5,598 nt of DNA from an uncultured Bacteroides sp. (lineage in GTDB: Bacteria; Bacteroidota; Bacteroidia; Bacteroidales; Bacteroidaceae), in the NCBI GenBank assembly GCA_902492205.1, contig CABUKU010000048.1, positions 1-5,598 on the forward strand, written 5' to 3'. Each line of letters opens with the position of its first letter. Position 1 is the stretch's first letter. Shown here one piece after another: positions 1 to 5,501 of the stretch. The position numbers and the translations under genes are program-made. Below the pieces are notes generated by a model. It searched no databases. It saw nothing but the letters and a program-made list of their open reading frames with translations, and was not told the origin of the DNA.

Positions 1-1373
1 CAGGAAGCACACTTACCGTCACATCCGGAGGAAAAAACTACACCTTCAATGCACAGTCCACCGACAAACGCTACCGAATGATGCTGAAACCGGGAACAAC
101 TGTTGATTTAAAACTGAACTATATCGTTGGAGAGACAGATTACGCCTATACGGAAACAGGTGTTGCCATGCCCGCAGCAGGTAAATACTTACACTATGAC
201 CTGAAATGCACACAAACCAACGTGACACTTAGCACCGGAAGTTACACAGGAGCATTGGGAGACATTGTAAGGGTGGTAATGGACGGAAACTCATGCAAAG
301 CAGTAAAGCAAAACAATAACACCTATAAAATAATCATACCGGGCAGCAACTCTCCCGTCGCGATAAATAAAATGGAACTGTATATCAGTGACAATCAAGA
401 AAATAAAGAAGTAAGGTTGCTAACCACAACCAATGCCGCACTCAGCGACAGCAACAGCAAGATTACCGTAAGTCTGGGTGCAGGCGGAATGGAAGGAGCA
501 GGAAGCCAGTCAAGTCCTTATCAAGTGACTACACCCGTGCAACTGAGGGGAGTAGGAATAAGCAACAGTGGTAAATATTACAGCCAAATGAATGATATTA
601 ATATTAGCGAATATACCACCGACTGGAGATCAGTGGGAAACGGTACTCTCTATGACGGAAATCATAAAAAAGTAACCAATTTCAAGAGTAATCACGGGGG
701 AATATTTACCGGCGGCGGCACGATACAGAATGTGCATCTTGCATCGGGAGAAATAATTGTGGTCGGACTCAAAGTCGGAGGAATATCGAATGGTAATGCC
801 ACTAAAATATCGAATTGCAGCAACGGAGCCAGTATTACCGCTACCGCTACTAATGGGGAAATAGGAGGAATATTGGGATATGGTACGGCAATCATAGAAC
901 ATTGTAAAAATACAGGTGCAATAAGCAGCGAAAGAAACGCGGGGGGAATAGCCGGATATACTGCAGGAGCCACGATAAGATATTGCTATAATACAGGAAC
1001 AATTACAGGAAATAATACTGACGTTGATGTTTGTGGCGGAGTATGTTCTACTTTAGGAACAAACGGAACAATGGAATATTGCTATAACGCCGGGGAAATA
1101 AAAAGAGCAACAGTTGTAAAAATGGGTAGTGTGATCGGGCGCATAGGATTTCTTTCAAAAAGTACATGTAAAAACTGTTGGGGAACAATAACAGACTCAA
1201 ACGTAAGTTTAATTGCTGATAATCAAAACAGTAGTACTGTGACTAATGTTAATCAATTCGATTCCGCAAACGGTAAATGGCCCGTTTACAGTTCAGGAAA
1301 CGGTGACGGTTGGACAAGCGATCACTGGAAATCATTTGGTAACGGAGACTATCCTCAACTATATTGGGAGTAA
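1..1373 (+). CDS. Fimbrillin-like / GLUG-repeat cell-surface protein, 5'-truncated
   Basis: The reading frame (codons starting at position 3) is open from the window edge, so the first in-frame ATG at 78 is internal and the true start with any signal peptide lies outside. 456 residues are visible. The first ~165 are rich in beta-strand-like, Thr/Ser/Asn-rich sequence resembling Bacteroidetes fimbrillin (Mfa-like) domains. A GSQSSPYQV...QL motif (about nt 501-545) is the usual opening of a GLUG domain. From about nt 774 to 1217 there are five degenerate repeats of 26-31 residues, each with a GG(I/V) element and most with a C-x-N-x-G element (SNCSNGA, EHCKNTG, RYCYNTG, EYCYNAG, KNCWGT). The protein ends in FGNGDYPQLYWE, a common end of such surface proteins. 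Known for the family: GLUG repeats occur in exported, often lipid-anchored or fimbria-associated surface proteins. Adhesion is an inference. The HU gene follows 8 nt after the stop. Confidence 0.8.
   Translation, partial: GSTLTVTSGGKNYTFNAQSTDKRYRMMLKPGTTVDLKLNYIVGETDYAYTETGVAMPAAGKYLHYDLKCTQTNVTLSTGSYTGALGDIVRVVMDGNSCKAVKQNNNTYKIIIPGSNSPVAINKMELYISDNQENKEVRLLTTTNAALSDSNSKITVSLGAGGMEGAGSQSSPYQVTTPVQLRGVGISNSGKYYSQMNDINISEYTTDWRSVGNGTLYDGNHKKVTNFKSNHGGIFTGGGTIQNVHLASGEIIVVGLKVGGISNGNATKISNCSNGASITATATNGEIGGILGYGTAIIEHCKNTGAISSERNAGGIAGYTAGATIRYCYNTGTITGNNTDVDVCGGVCSTLGTNGTMEYCYNAGEIKRATVVKMGSVIGRIGFLSKSTCKNCWGTITDSNVSLIADNQNSSTVTNVNQFDSANGKWPVYSSGNGDGWTSDHWKSFGNGDYPQLYWE
774..1217 (+). repeat. 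Five GLUG-like protein repeats with one cysteine per unit
   Basis: This is the repeat region inside the surface protein gene. Units begin near VGGI, GGIL, GGIA, GGVC and GSVI, with spacing of 26-31 residues. Each carries an aromatic or polar residue, then Cys, then usually Asn-x-Gly, at an equivalent place. Repetition is clear at protein level but weak at DNA level, so this is an old duplication rather than a recent tandem array. A stacked beta-solenoid with an aligned cysteine column is an inference. Confidence 0.6.
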
Positions 1374-1381
1374 TAAAAAAG

Positions 1382-1672
1382 ATGAAACAAAACAAACGAA
1401 TAAATAAAAAATCCCTCATCCGCAGCATTTCCAAAAAAGTGAACTGCACCGCAGGTGAAGCAGAACGCTTTGTCACCGCCTTTATCGAAGTCTTTGGCGA
1501 AGCGATGGAAAACGGAGAAAGCCTGTGCCTGCACGGCATAGGTTCATTCACCGTAAAAGAATCTGCTGCACACAATGGCTACAACCCCGTTACCGGGAAA
1601 GCAGAAGTGTTTGCCGCAAGGAAAATATGCAAGTTCATACTCAGCAAAAAAATACGGTTGCCCGCGGGGTAA
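1382..1672 (+). CDS. HU-family (IHF/HU-like) DNA-binding protein
   Basis: A 96-residue protein whose length and layout match the HU/IHF family: an N-terminal helical dimerisation part (NKKSLIRSISKKV... to about residue 45), then G-I-G-S-F (52-56), the beta-arm with Asn-Pro-x-Thr-Gly (68-72; Pro69 matches the intercalating proline) and a C-terminal basic helix (ARKICKFILSKKI). Family members bend DNA as dimers. The ATG at 1382 is chosen because homology begins just after it; a TTG at 1364 would add six residues and overlap the previous gene. No Shine-Dalgarno is seen; the leader is A-rich as in Bacteroidetes. Oddity: three arm arginines of E. coli HU (in KERAARTGRNP) are Ser61, His64 and Tyr67 here, so DNA contact may differ. 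With only 8 nt after the surface-protein stop, co-transcription is plausible. Confidence 0.88.
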   Translation: MKQNKRINKKSLIRSISKKVNCTAGEAERFVTAFIEVFGEAMENGESLCLHGIGSFTVKESAAHNGYNPVTGKAEVFAARKICKFILSKKIRLPAG

Positions 1673-1721
1673 TGACAATAGTACAGAGTGATTTTAAAAA
1701 ACAACCTTACTTTATTTTATA

Positions 1722-1755
1722 ATGTCCTTACGTTCCAACCAAAACGTAAGGACAT
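1722..1755 (+). terminator. 13-bp perfect stem-loop after the HU gene
   Basis: Arms 1722-1734 (ATGTCCTTACGTT) and 1743-1755 are exact reverse complements around the 8-nt loop CCAACCAA, 49 nt past the HU stop and between convergent genes. Only a short CTTTAAAA follows on the plus strand and no T-run on the minus strand, so it is a weak intrinsic terminator at best. It could instead stabilise the 3' end of either transcript. Confidence 0.5.
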
Positions 1756-1897
1756 CTTTAAAAGGATAAACCAAAATTAATAAGAAATATGATAAAAAAA
1801 GTACCGCCATGATATGAATACATGGTCTCCAAAACAAGGATGACTCAACGCTCTTTGACATAATTATATTAATCTCAGTATGGCCGGCAAGGGCCGT

Positions 1898-1933
1898 CTG
1901 TCCAAATGGACAAACGGACAAACGGACAGTATA
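1898..1933 (+). repeat. 36-bp GGACAAAC-type element, copy A
   Basis: The element contains GTCCAAATGGAC (a GTCC-N4-GGAC dyad, 1900-1911), overlapping two tandem GGACAAAC units (1908-1923) and a final GGACAGTATA. It lies 7 bp beyond the stop of the primase-helicase gene. It matches copy B (3335-3370) at 33 of 36 positions in inverted orientation. Confidence 0.85.
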
Positions 1934-1940
1934 TCCCACC

Positions 1941-4193
1941 CTACAACAGCTTACCGTATTTGCCGTGAGACAACTTCTTTACTTTCAAGCCTATAAGCTC
2001 TGAAATGTAACGCATCGCCGTGCGCTCCGAGAAGCCGTACTTTGCAGCGCAACGCGCCACATCTTCACGGGTAAACTCATCGGGCAGGTCATTGAAGAAC
2101 TCACGCTTTGCATTGGGATTCTTCAACGAATAACGCTTGTGCGGAGGAACGGAAGTGAGCAGCAAGCGGTTATGTTCGTAGCAACAAAGCACAATGCTCA
2201 TGGCGGTATCAAAATAGGTGTCACTGCACTTACATGCCTGTGAATCCGTTTTGTGTTCGTACTGATCCAGCCGGGTAAGAATCATGGCAATGCGCATCGT
2301 GATGAAAGCATAGCGTTTCACCACCGCCTGCAGATTGTCATTGTTTTCGAGCGCCACTTCGGCAAGCAGTTTCCCGTACGTTTTGTTCAATTTCGCCCAT
2401 TGCGACTGAGTGAACGAGAAACGTAGCGGATGCTCCGCACAGAAGCGGTAAAGGTCATAGGCCGTTTCGGAATAATGGTCGAAATAATTTTCGGCATCAC
2501 AAGTATCATTGCCCATGTCTTTCCACACGGGCGGTTCACGGAAGGTGTAGAACAGGATGCGGCTTGTCAGTCCGTTCTCGGCATTTTCTATCAAAGGGGT
2601 AACCTGTTCGGGCGTGCCTGTGAGGAACAATGCAAGGCGGGGTTTATAAATGATAATGGGTTTCATCCCGTTTGCCTTGTAAGACGAAGATATGTTTTCA
2701 TGTCCGAACGCTTTGCAAAGCATATCGTCTATGTTTCCGCAATCCAGTTTTCCGGCATTGGTCATGGTCTGGGCTTCCGTATCGAAGATAATGCCCCCCA
2801 TGTTGCCGTTATCCCTCAACTGCATCTGCATACGGGTGTTGCTGGTAGTGGCAGGTATCACGAAACACTTGTAGGGCGGTTCCTGAGGCTCTTCTTGGGG
2901 AGAGTCCCCGTCTGCCTTATTCTTGGCACGGCGGGCGCACCCCAGTTGCCATTCACGATGTTCTTTCTTGTATTTCTCCGCAAGCAAATCACTTTCGGCA
3001 ACAGTTCTTTCCTGTATTACTTTGAGCAAATGTGCCCCCCACCGTGCCACCCCCTTTCCACTGCCTGCGGGAGCAAGGCAGCAGGTGTACAAATGGGGGG
3101 AAAACAGGTCGTGGTTATATACGCCGAAAGTGGCGGGTAATATGGCACTGAAAGCGGTGAGGCAGGAAAGGAACAACACATCCCTCTCCCGCGAAGTAGT
3201 GTCATCTATCCGGCAATCCTTAAACAAAGAAGGAATATTTTCATACACTTCTTCGGGAAGGAAAGGCGTACATTTACGATATTCTTCACCTTGCCAATAG
3301 CCCTCCTCTTCTCCCTCACTGTCTGTGGGCGTGTTATACTGTCCGTTTGTCCTTTTGTCCGTTTGGACGGCAGATGCGGGAAGAAAGCCGGGAGCCGGAA
3401 CACTTTCCTTAACTTTCTTATAGCCAGACAATAATGTATTTGCAATCTCGCTCTCGGTAAAATCCGTCTCTGCCAGCCTCCTGCAAATTGCGCTGTAAAT
3501 GACCTCCCTGTCATACCCCCTTTTACATGCTTCGCAAGCTAATTTAAAAAGGTTGGCATTGCGACCTCCCTTCACGGAAGGATTAAGGAAAAGATAGGAC
3601 GAAACGAAACGGTCCGTATCGCTTTCCGCCACCGCGGGCAGCACGAAGCTCTCATAAAGCGCGGCAATATAAGCATCGGGATCATAACTCACATAACACA
3701 AGCGGCTTTCGTCTTTACAGGCAACATCGCACTTCACGCCGGTGAGACGGTCATAGTATTCGCTCACAAGGGTAAAAGCCTCACGGTGACGTCCTTCTAT
3801 GTTTTCAACAAAAGCAGCAACCTTCAATCCGTCCGTGGGACTGCGGAAAACGGCTACCGTGTGCGGATCTTCCACACAAAGACGGCGTACCCGTTCAATA
3901 TCGCCGGCAAGGTGGTCTATGTCAACAAGCAAAATGCCGTTTGGCTCTTTAAGCTGCCTGACGGAATGTGCACCGTTGAAAGTGCCGGAAGCCGTAAAAC
4001 AGGGCAAGCCGGATTTCAACCGGGCAACCGCAGCAGCATCGCCTTCATCGTGAAAGCGGCGGATAGTATTGATACTTTCGGCATATTTACCTTTGACAAT
4101 GTGTTGCAGTACAAGAAAAAGAGAAAGTTCATCGGGGCCCTTTGAGTAAACATTTTTATAAAACGAAACTTTAATTTGTTCAATGGCCTTCAT
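1941..4193 (-). CDS. VirE_N (BT4734-like) primase-like and DUF3987 ATPase protein
   Basis: A 750-residue predicted cytoplasmic DNA-processing protein. Residues 1-180 resemble the VirE_N/BT4734-like domain, with LLVDIDH (Asp91, Asp93) and FRSPTDGLKV (117-125), reminiscent of metal- and nucleotide-binding motifs of archaeo-eukaryotic-type primases. Residues about 195-262 (GGRNANLFKLAC...) look like a primase C-terminal helical segment. A charged linker (about 263-305) contains the repeat-encoded AVQTDKRTNGQY. The DUF3987 domain follows, with Walker A APAGSGKG (374-381), Walker B-like IIFDTE (468-473), a sensor-like LFLTGTPE (522-529) and a possible arginine finger at Arg545. Residues 705-745 look like a winged helix. 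The start at 4193 (MKAIEQIKVSFYK) fits the family N-terminus; the upstream ATG at 4247 lies inside the predicted promoter. All key motifs look intact. Priming or helicase activity is inferred; the family's biological role is unknown. Confidence 0.88.
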   Translation of the reverse strand: MKAIEQIKVSFYKNVYSKGPDELSLFLVLQHIVKGKYAESINTIRRFHDEGDAAAVARLKSGLPCFTASGTFNGAHSVRQLKEPNGILLVDIDHLAGDIERVRRLCVEDPHTVAVFRSPTDGLKVAAFVENIEGRHREAFTLVSEYYDRLTGVKCDVACKDESRLCYVSYDPDAYIAALYESFVLPAVAESDTDRFVSSYLFLNPSVKGGRNANLFKLACEACKRGYDREVIYSAICRRLAETDFTESEIANTLLSGYKKVKESVPAPGFLPASAVQTDKRTNGQYNTPTDSEGEEEGYWQGEEYRKCTPFLPEEVYENIPSLFKDCRIDDTTSRERDVLFLSCLTAFSAILPATFGVYNHDLFSPHLYTCCLAPAGSGKGVARWGAHLLKVIQERTVAESDLLAEKYKKEHREWQLGCARRAKNKADGDSPQEEPQEPPYKCFVIPATTSNTRMQMQLRDNGNMGGIIFDTEAQTMTNAGKLDCGNIDDMLCKAFGHENISSSYKANGMKPIIIYKPRLALFLTGTPEQVTPLIENAENGLTSRILFYTFREPPVWKDMGNDTCDAENYFDHYSETAYDLYRFCAEHPLRFSFTQSQWAKLNKTYGKLLAEVALENNDNLQAVVKRYAFITMRIAMILTRLDQYEHKTDSQACKCSDTYFDTAMSIVLCCYEHNRLLLTSVPPHKRYSLKNPNAKREFFNDLPDEFTREDVARCAAKYGFSERTAMRYISELIGLKVKKLSHGKYGKLL
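3335..3370 (-). repeat. 36-bp GGACAAAC-type element, copy B, within the coding region
   Basis: Read on the minus strand it starts with the dyad GTCCAAACGGAC, continues with GGACAAAA and GGACAAAC units and ends GGACAGTATA. It matches copy A (1898-1933) at 33 of 36 bases. In the primase-helicase frame it encodes AVQTDKRTNGQY (275-286), the linker between the primase-like and ATPase halves. The two copies are inverted with 1401 bp between them. Confidence 0.85.
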
Positions 4194-4213
4194 TGAGATT
4201 AATATATTTATAT

Positions 4214-4234
4214 AACATTGGAATATCCAACGTT
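4214..4234. promoter_or_regulatory. Imperfect palindrome in the primase-helicase leader
   Basis: AAC-N-TTGGA-ATA-TCCAA-N-GTT is symmetric except for one mismatched pair. It lies just downstream of the predicted minus-strand transcription start and 21 bp before the ATG at 4193. It could be an operator or a short mRNA hairpin; neither is proven. Confidence 0.4.
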
Positions 4235-4244
4235 TTCGACTATG

Positions 4245-4273
4245 CAAAAGTATATTTAAATCATTAGCGCAAC
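4245..4273 (-). promoter_or_regulatory. Predicted promoter of the primase-helicase gene
   Basis: The minus strand reads TACTTTTG at 4252-4245, an exact match to the Bacteroidetes -7 box TAnnTTTG. A weak -33-like GTTG sits at 4273-4270, with a 17-bp spacer that is shorter than the usual 19-21. The predicted start near 4239 gives a leader of about 45 nt and argues against the upstream ATG at 4247. Confidence 0.5.
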
Positions 4274-4304
4274 CGGCTGAAACAAGCTTTAACTATAAAT
4301 AAAA

Positions 4305-4646
4305 ATGATAGATAAACAAGTTCTGAGACACACCAAATTTTTCGGCATTATTATGTCGGCTCTGTTTAAACAATGCGACTGGAAAAAGACGGATATTTGT
4401 ATTGATTTTCACTGGTCTAACCATACGGTTGACGCACTTCTTAAAGGGGAGGATAAAAAATTGTCTTATTACCTGCAACTTTTTGATTTACTGTTGCAAT
4501 ACTCCGACCGTAATTTTTATTTCATTACGTTGATGAAGACATTCCTGTATGCTATCCTGAGAAATAAAACGGTAGTAATAGGCATCAGGGAAAAGAATGA
4601 GCAAAGAATAAAGAAATGGGCTGTGATTATGGAAAAAGAAACGTGA
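4305..4646 (+). CDS. Hypothetical protein with possible helix-turn-helix, 113 aa
   Basis: I do not recognise this family. It starts at ATG 4305 after an AT-rich leader with no Shine-Dalgarno (usual in Bacteroidetes) and is transcribed divergently from the primase-helicase gene, 111 bp start to start. Residues about 27-65 (W-K-K-T-D-I-C...S-N-H-T-V-D-A-L-L-K-G-E...) have the spacing of an XRE/lambda-repressor-like helix-turn-helix, with a possible recognition helix near SNHTVDALL. Residues 70-95 are hydrophobic and aromatic but probably not a membrane segment; the C-terminus is lysine/glutamate-rich. A role in regulating the divergent promoters is inferred from position only. The gene looks more AT-rich than the primase-helicase gene, which may indicate separate origin. 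It could also be a diverged accessory protein occupying the place where DUF4248 genes are often found. Confidence 0.6.
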   Translation: MIDKQVLRHTKFFGIIMSALFKQCDWKKTDICIDFHWSNHTVDALLKGEDKKLSYYLQLFDLLLQYSDRNFYFITLMKTFLYAILRNKTVVIGIREKNEQRIKKWAVIMEKET

Positions 4647-4659
4647 TATGATTTATTAA

Positions 4660-4673
4660 GTGGAGAGTGGAGA
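4660..4673 (+). repeat. Short tandem repeat GTGGAGA x2
   Basis: Two adjacent copies of GTGGAGA run into GAGAGTTAA just before the long hairpin. GAGAGTTAA reappears inverted at 5500-5508, beyond the DUF4160-DUF2442 pair. I see no coding role. Confidence 0.6.
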
Positions 4674-4675
4674 GT

Positions 4676-4720
4676 TAAGCTGTTGTCATTGCCGGTCAAG
4701 CCGGCAATGACAACAGCTTA
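4676..4720. repeat. Perfect 20-bp inverted repeat (hairpin) between convergent genes
   Basis: Arms 4676-4695 (TAAGCTGTTGTCATTGCCGG) and 4701-4720 are exact reverse complements around the 5-nt loop TCAAG. The stop codon of the DUF2442 gene (4718-4720) forms the end of the right arm. Neither strand has a T-run after the stem, so it is not a classical intrinsic terminator. It may still block read-through between the convergent 113-aa gene and DUF2442, or be a dispersed palindromic repeat. Confidence 0.85.
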
Positions 4721-5131
4721 TGCAGATACAGCCATCAATTCACGACCAATTGAACGTATCGTTTCCAATATCTCCTCAAAACGTTTTTTAGACGGCCTCT
4801 TTGTTCCGCTCACGTATTGAGCAAATAAACTTTGTGACATATTCAACCGACGCGCTATGGCAGCGGCATTCAATTCCGGGTGAGCTATAAACAGATCATA
4901 TAAAGGATTCGACTTCTTTTCTTGGAAAAAACCATCAAAACTTAAATCCTCATCCAACTCCTCCCAGCGAATACCAAATTTATTCACCTTGAAGTTTGCA
5001 CGTTGTTTCGGAGTAGCAAACTTCAGTCTTTGGTAGTCTGCAAACTTCTCACATGCTTCTTCACCGTCAACCGTACGTATCCATACAGCCGTATCGGTCA
5101 ACCATACCTTATCCACTGCTACATCTTTCAT
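4718..5131 (-). CDS. DUF2442 protein with C-terminal helix-turn-helix (antitoxin-like)
   Basis: A 137-residue protein. Residues about 5-70 match the DUF2442 pattern (VWLTDTAVWIRTVDG, then F-x-x-Y-x-R-L-x-x-A-T...R...F...G-I-x-W-x-x-L-D-E-D-L-S-x-x-G-F). Residues about 85-132 form an XRE-like helix-turn-helix (LNAAAIARRLNMSQSLFAQYVSGTKRPS...). The ATG at 5131 lies inside the upstream DUF4160 gene, a 23-bp overlap implying translational coupling. Known: DUF4160 and DUF2442 genes are frequently adjacent, and such pairs resemble toxin-antitoxin modules. Inferred: this is the DNA-binding antitoxin/autorepressor, acting at the palindrome 5403-5420. No truncation is visible; the stop lies within the long hairpin. 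Confidence 0.85.
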   Translation of the reverse strand: MKDVAVDKVWLTDTAVWIRTVDGEEACEKFADYQRLKFATPKQRANFKVNKFGIRWEELDEDLSFDGFFQEKKSNPLYDLFIAHPELNAAAIARRLNMSQSLFAQYVSGTKRPSKKRFEEILETIRSIGRELMAVSA

Positions 5132-5372
5132 AACCGTTTACTTTATTAAAAAATTTATTCCAATGTTCTGCTATCACTTCTTGATTTTCTTCGATTATCG
5201 ATTCCATAAGTTTCAATTCTGACGACTTTAAACCATTATTTTTCACTAATGCAACAGGAAACAAAGTAAACTTAGCACTCACATCCCCTTTTATCACATG
5301 AATATGAATGGGTTCATGGTCATTGGCATAAAACATAAAACGAAAACCGAACAAAATAAATATCGTTGGCAT
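5109..5372 (-). CDS. DUF4160 protein (toxin-like partner)
   Basis: An 87-residue protein with the DUF4160 signature: an MPTI start, a hydrophobic FGFRFMFYANDHEPIHIHV segment (the conserved N-D-H-x-P-x-H-x-H stretch, residues about 17-25), then a charged region and ESIIEENQEVIAEHWNKFF near the end, matching the family's E-x-x-x-E-x-W helix. Length is typical. The His/Asp-rich motif is the likely functional site, but no biochemical activity is established to my knowledge. It is first in a two-gene operon and overlaps DUF2442 by 23 bp. The ATG at 5372 is supported by the family's MPTI start and by a promoter about 25 bp upstream. Calling it a toxin is an inference from gene organisation. Confidence 0.85.
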   Translation of the reverse strand: MPTIFILFGFRFMFYANDHEPIHIHVIKGDVSAKFTLFPVALVKNNGLKSSELKLMESIIEENQEVIAEHWNKFFNKVNGYERCSSG

Positions 5373-5394
5373 ATGCTTGCAAATTATTATCAGA

Positions 5395-5426
5395 CAAATA
5401 TAGGTAATTATTTAATTACCCACAAA
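5395..5426 (-). promoter_or_regulatory. Strong predicted promoter of the DUF4160-DUF2442 operon
   Basis: On the minus strand, TTTG (5426-5423), a 20-bp spacer and TATATTTG (5402-5395) fit the Bacteroidetes -33/-7 consensus in both boxes and in spacing. A second TTTG lies at 5430-5427. The predicted start near 5389 gives a very short leader of about 17 nt before the ATG at 5372. Confidence 0.72.
5403..5420. promoter_or_regulatory. Perfect palindrome in the promoter spacer: probable operator
   Basis: GGTAATTATTTAATTACC has 8-bp perfect arms around TT and fills the interval between the -33 and -7 boxes of the DUF4160-DUF2442 promoter. A dimeric repressor bound here would block RNA polymerase. 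The helix-turn-helix of the DUF2442 protein is the obvious candidate, by inference. Confidence 0.6.
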
Positions 5427-5434
5427 CAAATAAA

Positions 5435-5468
5435 CAAAAAATAGCGGCAGCCTTTCCAGACCGCCGCT
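5435..5468 (-). terminator. Intrinsic terminator of the DUF4248 gene
   Basis: On the minus strand the stem AGCGGCGGTCT / AGGCTGCCGCT (11 pairs, two of them G-U) closes a GGAA (GNRA-type) tetraloop at 5468-5443 and is followed by A and six Ts (5441-5436). It ends DUF4248 transcription immediately before the DUF4160 promoter, so the two units are insulated. Confidence 0.85.
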
Positions 5469-5481
5469 TCACTCCACTGAA

Positions 5482-5501
5482 AAAAAGAATCAGTTCTTTT
5501 T
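5482..5501 (-). other. AT-rich stem-loop after the DUF4248 stop
   Basis: Arms AAAAAGAA (5482-5489) and TTCTTTTT (5494-5501) surround TCAG. On the minus strand the stem runs into extra Ts, so it may act as a weak first terminator or a 3'-end stabiliser ahead of the stronger hairpin at 5443-5468. Confidence 0.4.

Noticed and set aside
1364..1381. A TTG start for the HU gene overlapping the surface-protein stop.
   Set aside because: The ATG at 1382 directly precedes the conserved part, and the extra six residues have no family support.
1898..1933. Possible CRISPR array from the short GGACAAAC repeats.
   Set aside because: Units are 8 bp, directly abutting and without spacers; no cas gene is present.
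1712..1939. A minus-strand 75-codon frame with a hydrophobic stretch (MAVLFLSYFLLILVY) that could be a small membrane protein, possibly starting at the ATG at 1861.
   Set aside because: It contains the GGACAAAC repeat and the 13-bp stem-loop as coding sequence, lies in a convergent intergenic region, has no clear promoter and matches no small protein I know. The hydrophobicity follows from AT-rich sequence.
2430..3140. A long plus-strand open frame of 236 codons antisense to the primase-helicase gene.
   Set aside because: It is antisense to a well-supported gene with intact Walker motifs; its own sequence shows no recognisable domain and is Cys/Gly-rich in the manner of a shadow frame.
4194..4247. 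An upstream in-frame ATG adding 18 residues (MHSRKRWIFQ...) to the primase-helicase protein.
   Set aside because: It overlaps the predicted -7 box (4245-4252), and the family N-terminus begins at the ATG at 4193.
4251..4258. TATATTTA as a plus-strand -7 box for the 113-aa gene.
   Set aside because: It lacks the final G of TAnnTTTG and no TTTG box occurs at 19-21 bp upstream, so I could not support a promoter call.
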